Assembly (NCBI GenBank): GCA_021186555.1 | Contig: JAJKFL010000013.1 | Location: 40,735,144-40,799,143 of the forward strand | Reading direction: 5' to 3' | DNA: 64,000 bases | Origin: Reticulitermes speratus | Lineage: Eukaryota > Arthropoda > Insecta > Blattodea > Rhinotermitidae | Part shown: positions 12,392-44,094 of the stretch, one piece after another | How the letters are laid out: each line of letters starts with the position of its first letter | Numbering within the stretch: the stretch's first letter is position 1 | Position numbers and translations under genes: made by a program | Notes under the pieces: model-generated | What the model was told of the DNA's origin: nothing | The model's database searches: none | The model's input: only the letters and a program-made list of their open reading frames with translations

Positions 12392-12632
12392 AAATCTGTG
12401 GTCTTCTGGGTTATTACACGGCGCCGTGTGGTAATTATTTACCGACGTTTCGGGACAACGTATCGGTCCCATCTTCACGGGTCAAGATTCCAAGATTCCT
12501 ACTTGGAATCTTGACCCGTGAAGATGGGACCGATACGTTGTCCCGAAACGTCAGTAAATAATTACCACACGATGCCGTGTAATAACCCAGAAGACCACAG
12601 ATTTCATCAACATCGCGGCAGAAGCCTAAAAT
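12392..12632. mobile_element. Fold-back element with outward hammerhead-like cores, copy 1
   Basis: Near-perfect inverted repeat with arms about 12398-12498 and 12502-12602. It is followed by a short asymmetric tail (ACATCGCGGCAGAAGCCTAAAAT) and bounded by a 13-bp direct repeat CAATGGTGTACAG at 12379-12391 and 12633-12645. The plus strand of the right arm (12518-12553) reads GTGAAGAT, then a 5-bp stem GGGAC/GTCCC around a 9-nt loop, then GAAACGTC. The left arm carries the same on the minus strand (12443-12479). The arms are almost identical and CpG-rich, so the insertion is young. A diverged second copy is at 43859-44085. Confidence 0.85.
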
Positions 12633-13327
12633 CAATGGTGTACAGGCTTCAAGGGCAAGTTCTTCACAATACAATAACACATGACATCACTCCCCAAAGA
12701 CGACACTCGTTTAGTGTTCCCTGCCATGTGAACTTCAGATCTCATACAGCAACTATTACTTTGTCATGGAAATTTCCTGCAGTATTCCTATAGTAACAAT
12801 AAACAGCGTAAAAGGGGACGTGAATTTCAGCTTAAACAAAATACATTTCCAAAGCACATGTATGAAATTATAATATCATCATGCTAGGTAAGAGCTGAAG
12901 TGTGCGGCATGCAAAGATAATGCTTCACAAATGTATAAACTTAGCACTAGCCAGAGGTACATGCTATGGGCACGTTTACCATTAGGCCAAGATCTTACCA
13001 TCCCCATTTGAGAGTCTGAATGGTCCCTAGAGCCATTTCAGATATGGTTGTGAATAGAAAAATCAGAATATTCCTATCACAAGACAAATCTCAGCCATCA
13101 AAATCCATAACCATGTGCTTTACTCACAGAATTACAATCACAAAATAGAATGATTTTCCTTCTTCATACTTGCCTATTTTTAGGGCATTCATGAGAAAAA
13201 AGAGAATTTGTCATAACCATTACTGTTCTGAGTAATCAATTTCTCCCTTCAGCAAAACAGGATGTCGAGTTTAGAGTGGAACCCACCCACAGAATGCAGA
13301 TTAACAATCCATATTATAAAATACAAC

Positions 13328-13560
13328 TCACCACATGTTAAAGCAGGTTTTGAAAATTATCTCCTTCAAGGCATCTTGACACCTGGTGAATATATTCCTA
13401 AGAACTCTTAAGTTCCTGTCTAGAAATTGCTGACACTGCATACCAGATAATTTTTTCAAGGTCACCCTCTGTGTGTCATTTTTATAAACAATGTCTTTGA
13501 AGCATCCCCACAGATAACAGTCACATGGCATTGGATTGGGTGAACGAGCAGGGCACAAAG
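13328..13560 (-). pseudogene. Tc1/mariner-like transposase, C-terminal fragment
   Basis: The 76-codon minus frame contains ARSPNPMPCDCYLWGCFKDIVY, the C-terminal DDE block (usually SPDLTPCDFFLWG) with its last catalytic aspartate at PCD. It belongs to the same transposase family as the deleted element at 32932-33504. The upstream part of the protein is broken by stops just to the right. Confidence 0.7.
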
Positions 13561-14499
13561 AAAATTAACTATTCATGCCAAAAATGTTGGGTAAGGTGGC
13601 CACTGAATAATTGGATGTGTGGGTGGTTGCACTGACTTGCCGAAAGAACCTGTATTCTTCCTCCTCATAACTTAAATTTTCAAAAAATTGCTGTGACAAT
13701 TTGTCGACTGCATCCTTTTAAATTTACAGTATCCAAAATAAGGAGGAGTCTGATTATTCTTGCTGCATTGTGAGCACACCATATTCCAAATTTAATGTTG
13801 CATAACAGCACCTCATGTATAGTCTGGGATCATCTGCTGACTGGTATCTGTTATTTTGAGTACTTACATGACTATTTAAGTAATCTCATCTGTAAAATAA
13901 GTTACCAATTCATCTTCACCACTACTTGCTGCTTCACAAAACCAGTTAAAAAAACCAAGATTTTTGTGGACATTTATTCTGAATGGAATCAAAACACCAT
14001 GAAACTGACTTATAAATTTGCTACAGCACTTTCTATATTTCTTCTTCTTTACATAGGTTTCCACAATAAAAACCATCTATATTACACTGTATTTCATAAT
14101 CACGAACAACATCAACGTCAACAATTCACGCCACAATTAATACTCTGTGTTCCACTGTACTTCATATTCACGAACAATAACAACGGACGTCTGTTATTCC
14201 CAGTTTCTGAACCTGAGCTCTTCTAAAAGCTTGCTGATATGTGTGACCGTGCACAGAACTGCTATGCAAGCAAACGTGCGGGGATAAAACTACTGGGAAT
14301 AAGCCATGCAAAGCTGGAAAATGCAGCCACTGGCAAGGGTTTCACTTTCAAACAAATACACTGTATAACTTTATACTTTTATTACCCTAAGAATTTTCCT
14401 CATTTTAATTATTTGACTTTCTACATGCTTTCCCCAACATTTAGTACTGAATAGTCACTTCATTTGGGGCGTTAAAGCACGTCATGAACTACCACAAGA

Positions 14500-14722
14500 A
14501 AGCTGTCCTTGTGCATGCCATGAAGGCATATGTGGGAGTGCAGATATAGCTCCACTCATTCTTAACCTTGGCATTATGTGGAGGTGACTGGTCCGTTTCA
14601 TGCCCTGGCTGCTTTACCCCCAGAGAAAGTGCCTCCAGTACCCACTGAATATGAGGCTGGGTGGGCCCTACAGCCAATCCAGATGCATTTGGAGATGAGA
14701 AAATCTCTTGGGAACTGAACTT
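14500..14722 (-). repeat. SINE family A, head-truncated
   Basis: Plus strand reads CATGCCATGAAGGCATATGT through GAGGCTGGGTGGGCC and TCTTGGGAACTG. The tRNA-like end is missing. Family CpGs are converted (GGCTGCTTTACC where right-hand copies have GGCCGCTTTACC). Confidence 0.75.
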
Positions 14723-14749
14723 CTGTAATACGGCAAAATTATTGGACAC

Positions 14750-16680
14750 CTTTAAAAAACCACAACAGCACTTTTACCACATAAAAGAATGGACAGCACT
14801 TCCACTGCCTGGCCTGATTATACATTCCACATTACATAACAATTTATTTGAAAATTATAAATTGTCATTTAATGCAAATCTCATTCTACTTTCAATACAT
14901 TCTTGCAATATCAAAATAAAGGAAGACAAGAGTAAAAATACTGACATTGTAATTGCCTTAGGACCATTCACCCACTACCACTTTCATATTCAGAGTTATT
15001 ATAAATTAAGTACACAATTTCAATTCATTCTGAACAAACTAGCAGTCCTATGGAAGTTATAAGCATCAGTGGTACAGTAACTTTTCCTCTACTTACTGAT
15101 AACCGGTACAATCTGCAGTGACACTCCCGATAACTTCCATATGATACAGGACTTCATTCCAGACACTGTGCAATGTGTTTTCCTCAAGTGATCATGATTT
15201 TTCAGATTCACTGTTTCAAGTAATTGCATTTAGGTAGTAAGACTGACACATAGTACAGCATCTAGGCAGACCACTGAACTGCATACCGAAGACATTATGG
15301 TGCCTACACATGATTTGATTTTGATTTTTTATTCATCCCATTAATCACAATAGTGACACTGGGTAAGTCCATAATATCATATAAATCAATAAAAATAGCT
15401 GTTTGCTTTGATATTTCAAAAATCTGTTTGCATCAGACAGGAAGATTAAATTACTACATTAGTCAATGCATGTGACCTTAATCCTTTCTAGTCACCCCAA
15501 TCACATGGGACAACAGTGCTTTTTACTTGTTGTCTGTGTATCACTATATGCATACAATGACAAAGGGAAGAATAAGTTGCATGAAGGAGTAGCGGATGGG
15601 TAATGGCACAGCATGACATCAGTCACGTGTTTGTTACAGCTGGTATATATGTTATGAGAACTGTGGAGACATGAAAACACTTCTCATGTAACTAAACGGG
15701 ACACTTCACTGTTATTTAGGAGGCCAATATGTAGAAATGACTGCAACTGGCACTCTATACTCTCATCTCCATGATCATTCTTTATTCATCACAATCATGA
15801 ACTGTAAAACCAACTTAGTTTGCATCAGAGATTGTCATGAGCTACCAATTTTTAATAACAGCTGCCTACACTCCCAGTCAGCTGAATATGAACACCAGGT
15901 AAGCAGAAATTGTAGACTACTTGACTTTTAACCACTGCTGCTGCCATCGGCAGGACAAGAGCCCAGGACTCTCTGGACTTGGGATATGACAAAAATATTG
16001 TCTTGAATGTAATGTACAGAAGAAACTATGGCTTAAAACTTTCATGGTCAATTCACTTTCCAGAAACTTTCTACATCCTATTAGAAACACTTTATGCATT
16101 GTCTTCACTTTCCAACTCAGAAAACAAAGTTGCAAGATACATGTTCTCAGCAGTGTTGCTGTCAAGTTGTCTGGGATGTTACACCGTGTTACTTAGCAAA
16201 TCCCAGGAGACTTACACCTTCAGAGAACAAATTGCTTGAGATAATGTTGTGATGCAGCAGTATCACATTACTATATAGTTATGCAAGCGGTAGAGGGTTA
16301 TGTTTCTCTGCCACATCAATGTAATGTCAAAGTATAGGGCTAAACTAAATGATCATTGTTCACCAGTTGTTAAAAGTTGGCAATGGCAGGAAGATGAAGC
16401 AAGGAGAGAAAAAGCTGGCAGCTAGCTATATGCCAGTGACTAGGTGATGCAGCAAGGCCTAGACTCACAGGCAACGATAATGAAATGAGTGGTCAACTGA
16501 GGTGAGAGTAATTCACCACTGCTGATCATAAAGTAGTCTTGCCATAGGAATTTTGTGCGATGCACAGGATTTTTGTCTGTCAGTTGATGCTGACAGTGTT
16601 TAGTTGTGATTAACTTTTATAAACAACTGTGTTCTGAAGAGAATGCAACTTCAGTTACTCAGTAACGTCAGTTGCAGGTC
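14750..16680. other. Intergenic, no feature recognised
   Basis: Several short open frames without protein character. No RNA or repeat noticed. It could lie in a long WDR48 3' region, which cannot be decided here. Confidence 0.4.
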
Positions 16681-16689
16681 AGTGAAGCT

Positions 16690-17240
16690 CTTGACCTGTG
16701 ATCTCCTATTTTGGAACCTCAGGAGAGTCCAAGCGTAGAGAGGCATGATTCCCTTTCCCAAGGATGTTTTTGGTCTCTGTATTCTGGGAACAGAAAATGT
16801 TCAAAATTAATTTTTTGATACCCACATTGAATAAGGAGTCACAGACAGCTGAAACGGGGCGATCCTCCAGTTTGCGGTTTGGGCCAGAGGCTAACAATTC
16901 CTCACCACAAAAAAATCAATGTTACAAAAGGTTACACAGGGCCTTGGACAGATCCTTTGGAATGACCAGGTCACTGAAGACAGTTGCACGAGAATTAGGG
17001 AAGTATATGTTAGATTTAGTGCCAGCATGGGATGTCAGGTGGGACAAGGGTGCCAATGAACTCATTAAAATTATACTTTTTTCTGTGGATATGGAAATTA
17101 AAATCATCAATCAGGCACATTACTGAATGGCCTTTATCATCCCTTAGCGTGCAAGCCACAGGGTCAGATACATATTTGTTTGTAGCACATGGAGGATGTG
17201 ACACTTTGTCATGCTGTTTCAACAAGCAATAGTAACTTTC
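16690..17240 (+). pseudogene. RTE-like LINE, 5' end and endonuclease start, decayed
   Basis: A leader block (GACAGCTGAAACGGGGCGATCCTCCAG) is followed by a frame with TVARELGKYMLDLV and DVRWDKG, which correspond to the apurinic-type endonuclease N-terminus of RTE-like LINEs (usually ARELARYKLDLVGVQEVRWDKGG; the catalytic glutamate is replaced here). Further pieces follow in shifted frames. A second fragment of the same leader lies at 26190-26430, and a LINE 3' end is at 41740-42295. Confidence 0.6.
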
Positions 17241-17411
17241 ATGGGACAATCAGAGTGTTCAAAATATGATTCTGAAAATGCATACTTAAATTGACATAAC
17301 TCTGCAGAATTACATTTCTTACTTCACATCACACATTTAATATGTTCCTCATAAACATTCCTATGAAATGAGATCCACTGCCATTAAAACTATTTCCTGC
17401 ATCTTCATATA

Positions 17412-18173
17412 CCGTATATTCTCGAATCTAATCCGCATCCGAATCTAATCCGCACTCAGGTTTTGGCGATTTCTTAAACGAAAAAAAGTTAGTTCGCGAT
17501 TCTAATCCGCACCTTTCCTTCAACGACCCCTTGCCCACGGGGCGACTGATTGAATAATACTGGATGTTACCAATGCGTTAAAATCCGACGCTACGCCTGT
17601 GGCCGATGAGTCATACCGATAGAGGCGGGGCCTTTCTCAACAGACGTGCACAATCTCGTCTGAAGCCAGCTGAGCCTTAGTTATTGAAACATGGGAGGTG
17701 CTTGTTCCAATTTGTCATGTACCGTAGTTATGGAAGAGGGACGCCTAAAATCTAAATGACTCTCATACACGGCAAAGTTCAAACGTGAAGTTATTCGGTG
17801 CGCAGAGGAGAATGGAAACCGCAAAGCCGCTGCAATTTTTGGAGTTGATGAAAGCAACGTTCGACTATGGCGGAAACACAAGGCAGCGATGACATTGTAT
17901 GGGAGGACGATGTTGAAGATAAAGATGATAGTGACTGGGTGGAGAGCACGGATAACGATTCGGTTATGAGTGATGAGGCGAGTCTGATGAATAATAAATT
18001 ATAATAATAAATAATAAAATAATAGATTATTGTATTGTATTGTTCTTACGGCACGTACAGCAGCTCAATCATTTTTCCAAAATCCAGCTCTAGACCGCGA
18101 ATCTAATCCGCATCTGATTTTTTAGCCCTCTAAAACTGTAAAAAAGGTGCAGATTAGATTCGAGAATATACGG
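17412..18173 (+). mobile_element. pogo/Tigger-like element, internally deleted copy 1
   Basis: Terminal inverted repeats (CCGTATATTCTCGAATCTAA and its complement) are flanked by TA duplications at 17410-17411 and 18174-18175. Sub-terminal copies of CGAATCTAATCCGCA repeat at both ends. Inside, from 17730, lies the start of a pogo-type transposase (a KREVIRCAEENGNRKAAAIF helix-turn-helix) broken by an early stop (AAATGA). At about 17889 it is joined directly to the acidic C-terminal tail (DIVWEDDVEDKDDSDWVEST), which ends at 18004. The catalytic DDE core is deleted. It sits only about 220 bp beyond the WDR48 stop codon and is CpG-rich, so it is recent. Confidence 0.85.
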
Positions 18174-18393
18174 TAATTCAATTCTCAATGTTCCTGCCTT
18201 CTCCTTATTATTTTCTTGCTACAAAACTATGTGAAGTATTTTACTTTCAATGCCAGTTCTCAATGCACAGTTTGTTTTCTTCTACCCACAAAAACATTGC
18301 ATACGCTGGCAATAATGCCTGTATGTTATGTTAAGGTGGTCATCAACTACCTCTCTTACCAATTAACCAGGACACTCCTGGACAATTCCGGTC

Positions 18394-38606
<20,213 letters not shown>

Positions 38607-39677
38607 GGATAGTTCAGTATCTGCAGTTTCTCTACTGGAAACGGTTCATTTCTCAATACATATTTGGCAACTTGCACGTGTAAGAGATGTAGTACTTCAA
38701 ATAAAACTGGCAATGCATGTCAGACACAATTACAAAAAAAGCGGTACTTCCAGCACACTTTCCACGCCACATTCAACCTCAAGCAACGGCTCACACTCAA
38801 AACCACCACAGATCACCACAGTTTTATGGACACCACTTACGACCTACACCATGGATCTAACGAGAAAAAGAAACCAACAGATGAGCATGTGAGATAATCC
38901 GTGATTCCGAGCGCTGGTCATTTCTGTCAGTTCCGATGTCTACCAATACGAGCGCCAGCAAAGCGATCTCAAGTCCCGTCGAAGGAAAAATTATGCTATT
39001 AAAAAATAAAAATTATTGCTGCTAGTGTAAACAAAAATTCAAACGCGTTTTGATTTTTGGAAGTAATTGTTAGGGGACTTGCTTGTTGTCTGAGTATAAA
39101 TTTAAATAACACCCTTTCAGAAGATACAATATTAACTCCTTGAGCTACGGACAGGGTAAAAATACGAGAAGAGAAGAGGCGTGAAGAATGAGGCACATCA
39201 ATTGCGGATAGGGAGGAAAAAATGGTAAAAAGAATCACTTTGTTATAAAAACCTTCCTACGATTTGCCCGCTTATCTTTCTCATAAGAGCAGACAAGTGT
39301 AACCGAATTTTATGTAATAACTGGGTCTTACCTTACATACAGTCACCGTCTCCATTACAAAGAGCAATCCCTTAATGTTATATAAGAAAAATAACATTTT
39401 CTTATTCTGAGAGTCGTAAAAAAGCATACCAATAATGAATAAACTCTCCAGAAAAATGTAGGGGTTTTACGTTAATATATGTGGTACATATATGTCTTAA
39501 AGGATTAGAACTAGAGTGAAACCTGCCTGCAATGAAATTCTATGGGATCTACATATTTCTTCATTCCAAGCTACCGTTTTAACACATGTACTAATTTCAA
39601 GAAAGAAATATTCAATTGATTCACCACAACCGTACCTTTAGCAGACAATAAAGAACGAAACAATGCTTTTAAATGTA
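38607..39677. promoter_or_regulatory. WDR48 upstream region
   Basis: Immediately upstream of the WDR48 ATG (38604-38606, minus strand). CpG frequency rises at about 38880-38990 compared with the introns, suggesting the promoter. No TATA box is evident. The rest, to 39677, is AT-rich with no recognised feature. Confidence 0.45.
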
Positions 39678-39952
39678 AAACAGTTCCTATTGGTTTGTTC
39701 CCCTACATCTTTTGGTTAATAATCTAATCATCATCGGGAACATATACAAGTCTACACATATAAATATTCAGTTAATATAACCGTACTCAGTGTATGGTCT
39801 ACAGATTAACTTTACTTTTAATTCGTAGACTACATATTGTATAAGGATATAAGAACTCAGAATTTCTGTATGTAGACTTGTACGTTTCCCTCATGAAGGT
39901 TAAATGATTAACTAAAACATGTAGGAGAACAAATAAACACGAACTGTTGCAG
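39678..39952. mobile_element. Fold-back element with decayed hammerhead-like arms
   Basis: Imperfect inverted repeat: arms about 39678-39770 and 39862-39952 around a 90-bp centre. The minus strand of the left arm and the plus strand of the right arm each carry the order (C)xGATGA / TCATGA, a GGTTAA...TTAAC stem, AAAA (for GAAA) and a GATGTAGG/CATGTAGG run. This is the same layout and orientation as at 5622-6000 but more mutated. No clear target duplication found. Confidence 0.6.
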
Positions 39953-39953
39953 C

Positions 39954-40375
39954 TACTCACAAATGACACGCCAACGAAATGCAATATATTTTCACTTTTT
40001 TATTCTTTAACCCCTGAAGATATTGGTAATTTTTCTTATTATGGGATTATGGTATTCGAATGTTACCCAAATTTGATTGTTTTGTTGTTTGTGTATTATT
40101 TGTTTTGTTGTTATTCTTGTTTATGATCTGTTTGTTTAGTTTTTCAATCATCGTAATTGGGTATCCATTATGTTTAGCTATTTGGAGGATAGTGTTCATT
40201 TCATGGCGTTTGTGTTCTTGTGAAATCGGTAGCTGGTGTAGTCTGTTTAGCAGGAATATTTATGCTGATAATTTTTGTTTCAAGGGGCGGTTAGATTTGT
40301 AATGTATAGTTGTGTCCGTATTAATAAAGTGAAAATATAGTGCATTTCGTTGGTGTGTAATTTGTGAATTGTTAA
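39954..40375. repeat. Inverted repeat pair enclosing Penelope remnant
   Basis: About 50 bp at 39954-40005 (CACGCCAACGAAATGCAATA core) recurs inverted at 40321-40375 (GTGCATTTCGTTGGTGTG core). They bracket the Penelope-type coding scrap at 40047-40305. Long-terminal-repeat-like units in inverted order are known for Penelope elements. Confidence 0.6.
40047..40305 (-). pseudogene. Penelope-like retroelement, RT C-terminal fragment
   Basis: A minus-strand frame reads LLNRLHQLPISQEHKRHEM then NTILQIAKHNGYPITMIEKL, with a lysine/asparagine-rich tail and a stop at 40047-40049. This matches the linker that follows the reverse transcriptase in Penelope-like elements (NRL..IP......E...I..IA..NGY....I pattern) ahead of the GIY-YIG nuclease. 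An in-frame stop lies just upstream. Neither the RT catalytic core nor the nuclease is present. Confidence 0.65.
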
Positions 40376-41739
40376 TAAATGCACGGTGAAGATAATATAA
40401 AATGTTATAGCTACATTTAAAGGTGTGCTTTGATGATATGTAGTTGGATATCTAGACACAAATTTGTTACGATGCATGTACCATGTCTTTACGATCCAAA
40501 CCAAAAATCACAAATCCTTGCTACCTAAACGTGTTACGATGTTAACGAGCAGCACATGTACTTCGTTTTCCCACCTCCTCTTCCATATTCGTTTTAAACT
40601 TTAGTCCGGTTTGATGTTATTCACATTGTGATAACTTTTATGGTTAAATTTACAGATAATGTTATATCGGTTTTTAGTCTATATTGCGAGAACCAGGCAC
40701 ATTTTCCTACAAAGACGCGCTTCAGTTAGTCCACTATCCTTCTTGAAGAGGTTTCACTGCATACAAACTTGTGACCACTTGAATAGTTGACAATGAGTAT
40801 ATATTGGAAGAGTGATAATAATGAATGCTAAAGTAATTTTGTCCAGTGACTTGAAATGAACTGGATCAGGACCAGCAGCGAGTTTTTGTGCGGTTAGTAT
40901 TGAAGTTTTGGGTCCTCGTCCAAAGTTGCAATGCACATACCATCCTCGCTTTTATAGTCTCATGATCAATCGAAATTGAACTGTTGTGTTTGCAAGTATA
41001 GCGACACCGTCCGCAAGTCCAAACAACTAATATCCCACATGTGATAGGTCTCGTGAAACGAAGCGCTGTCGATAATAATACTCGTTCCTACATCACCCAC
41101 GTATCTGTCACCAGCTTCTTTGCTCGGTCGGAATATTCCCTTTGTATATTTAATGGTGTTATTCAGCTCCACTAATTGTAGCCTACAGCGTCAGATTGTG
41201 AATGATGATTGAAGCGGGAAGCACTTCGCTGGAAGGAGTTAGGAAAACCAGTATGTCGATCAGTTAAGATAGGTAGCCTATAATCGAATTTGGGACTTTC
41301 CTGGTACGAAGACGGAGTATTTATCACTCAACAGCGACGCTTGGTCACAGAGGTTTTGTTTCAAGGACATTTAGTTTGTCGATTTATACCTTGAATTATT
41401 CAACTGTTACATACTTCTCATTACTAATCTCTTTTATCACCCCAATAATGTACTTGCGTGTTTATGCGTTTCATAATTACATTACGGTGATCAACTCCAG
41501 CGACTTCCTTGAGCACTCGGTAGTTCTCACCTGGGCAGGAGTTTCCCTCTTCTATGGAATCCTAGAATTTAAAACTGCGATCTCAAAGCAACCAGACTAC
41601 TTCGCTATTTAGCGATTTAACATTGTACAGCACTTCCACCTAAACCTGGACAAAATGATGTACATTTTCAAATATGCTCTTTATTAATTTGTAGCCTTGG
41701 TTGCCCTTCACGTTTAAGGTTGCACGTATAGATCTTCAC

Positions 41740-42295
41740 TCTTCTTCTTCTTCTTCTTATTATTATTATTATTAAGCTCTGCAACCCTGGATGGGTTTTG
41801 GCTTGCTCAAGTATTCCTTGCCAATATTTTCTATAAAAACACTCTTTTTCCAATCCAGTACACCCGCAATTTTCAGATATCCGCGTACACTGTTCCACCA
41901 TCTCACTTTAGGTCTCCCTTTTGGCCTGTTTAATAATGTTGGCATCCAGTTGATTATCTTCCTAGCTATTCGATGTTCTTCCATTCTTTGTATATGCCCG
42001 AACCATCCAAGTCTCTTCGCTTTTATTTGTCGTATAATATTTTGCTTCCTAATTATCCTACCCAATTCCTCATTATTTCGTAATCTCCATGCTGCATCCG
42101 GGCTTTTAACTGGACCATAGATTTTCCTTAAGATCTTTCTTTCAAATCTTAGTAATTTTTGTGTAATGTTTTCCTTTAGTACCCACGTTTCAGAAGCATA
42201 CGTAACAACATGTCTTATCATGGCTTTATAAAAGTTTAATTTTGCCGCCTTTGAAATTAACTTACTCTGGAAAAGTATAGATCTTAACTAAGAAG
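41740..42295 (-). pseudogene. RTE/BovB-like LINE, 3' end
   Basis: Minus frame of about 165 codons from 42275: TYASETWVL, FERKILRKIYGPV, KRLGWFGHIQRMEEHRIARK, RPKGRPKVRWWN, the characteristic C-terminal region of RTE-type endonuclease/reverse transcriptase polyproteins. A frameshift near 41820 separates it from the expected end (EQAKTHPGL, next frame). The element ends in a trinucleotide tail (AAT/AAG repeats, 41743-41776), typical of RTE LINEs. It is 5'-truncated at about 42295 with a stop near 42270. Confidence 0.8.
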
Positions 42296-43290
42296 CTAAA
42301 ATCACTGACACAGATGCATAAAAGTGTAATGGAATAATTCGGGCGTAGTGTATGTATGTTGCATAAATTGCAGTAACTGTATTTTTGTAGAGAATATTAG
42401 GCCTACGTAGTGGAGAGTAGCGAGCAGAACAGAGCAAAGGTTTGCTACTAGCCTTCCAGCCAGCACAGTTCTTAGTTTCGGGCCCCTTTGGGACTTATGA
42501 CCATATTTTGGCTTGTTCCAGTGACATGTTTACTCTTTATAACATGAGGCCTACTGAGGGGTATGGCACTTAGAGGAAGTGCGTCATCTGCCTCACCGTA
42601 ATACGGGCGCATTTAATGCATTGTCCACACTTTTCATTACATTACTCGTATGTCGCCTACAGTTTTATACGCTACACGATATGCAGTTGTCCTCAGTAAG
42701 TGCAGCCTTGTACAGCAGGTTGTATCTTAATCTACTTAAACACTTCGAGACGACAGTCACTTGGATGGTAGTTTGCCTGACAGCCGTCAAGTGTAAGACT
42801 TTGTTCATTTTCTGCGTGTGGCTGCTCCTTGTCCTATTGCACGCACACTGTGTTTCTGATAATTCTGTATGACTTCTACCTGGTGACTGCATAACTCAGT
42901 TATGTAAGCGTGTACGTAAGGAATTTTTGAGTGTCATATGTATTTCGACGACCGGTATGGGCCTGTCACGCAGCCAGCATAGTACGACCCCAAATATTTA
43001 TGTTTAGCCTCAACACTATACACACAGCTGTCAGATAAGTTGCCGCATCCCAAAGGCGAAAGTTCCTGTAGAGACTGTCGTTTCTTTTTTTATTCGTGGG
43101 ACGTAGTGAGATTATGCGTCTTGGAGCTGCGACGTCTAATAGGCTCATTGTTCATCCCCCGATGATAGACTGAATGGACAGGGAATATGTGTGGTGCTCA
43201 GAGAAAAGCCGTCCCCAGGGCCAAATCTAAATGGACTCTGCGATAAGTATAGGGCACGGCACGCCTAATAAGCAGACTGTTGTTTATAAA

Positions 43291-43590
43291 AGTTGTCCCT
43301 GTGCTTTGATTAAGTACCACACCACGAAGATATGTGGCGGAGTATAAATATAGCTCCACGGATTCTTAACCTCGGGACTAGATGGAAGTTAGCGGTCAGC
43401 TTCAATCCCCAGCCGCTTTACCCCGGAGGAAAGTGCATCCTTTACCAAATGAATAGCAGTCTGGACAGATCCCAGATCCGGCACGCTATGACTAAGATTA
43501 AAATTTCTGCCCTGCCGGGAATTGCTTCCCCGTTCCTGGGTCGTCCAATCCGCAGACTAGTTACTATGCTGGCTGAGCTATCCTGGTTAC
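43291..43590 (-). repeat. SINE family A, near full length
   Basis: AAGTTGTCCCTGTGCTTTGA opening through CCAGCCGCTTTACCCC to GCTGAGCTATCCTGG. The minus strand has an A box (TAGCTCAGCCAGCATAGTAA). CpG is partly kept. Confidence 0.8.
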
Positions 43591-43858
43591 ATCTTCATAC
43601 TTCTTCGTGAGATAATTACGTCTATAATGCTTGACGAAACACTATTAATGAATATTCATCTGACTACCACCCTCAAATTGTGCCATTGAAAGAATTCGCC
43701 TGGTTGTTTTCTTCTGGGTTATGAAGCCGTGTAGCAGGTAGTAAAAAGGAAGAAACGTGGCATTGCATATAGAACGCCGTAGAAACCCAAAATACTACTC
43801 GTTCAATTATTTTATAACGTTCTATACTGTAGATGCAAAAATCACGTGGACGATGACA

Positions 43859-44085
43859 AATGAGATCTGCGCTCTTCTGGGATATTACGCGGCGTCGTGT
43901 GGTAATTATTTACCGACGTTTCGGGACAACGTACCGGTCCCATCTTCAAGGGTAAAGACTTTTTACCCTTGAAGATGGGACCGATACGTTGTCCCGAAAC
44001 GTCAGTAAACAATTACCACACGACGCAGCGTAATATCCCAGAAGATCGCAGAACTCATCAACATCGCGGCCGAAGCCTGAAATCA
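43859..44085. mobile_element. Fold-back element with outward hammerhead-like cores, copy 2
   Basis: Same family as 12392-12632. Arms about 43862-43958 and 43965-44056, tail ACATCGCGGCCGAAGCCTGA, and a 9-bp direct repeat ACGATGACA at 43850-43858 and 44086-44094. The right arm on the plus strand (43968-44004) reads CTTGAAGAT, stem GGGAC/GTCCC, GAAACGTC. The left arm mirrors it on the minus strand (43912-43950). The arms differ at a few sites (for example GTACCGG against GATACG), all outside the paired stem. Confidence 0.85.
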
Positions 44086-44094
44086 ACGATGACA

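Noticed and set aside
12435..12793. Frames on both strands over the palindrome
   Set aside because: The palindrome makes mirrored frames; they do not represent a gene.
13795..14226. 143-codon plus-strand frame
   Set aside because: Low-complexity AT-rich composition, no motif, no splice context.
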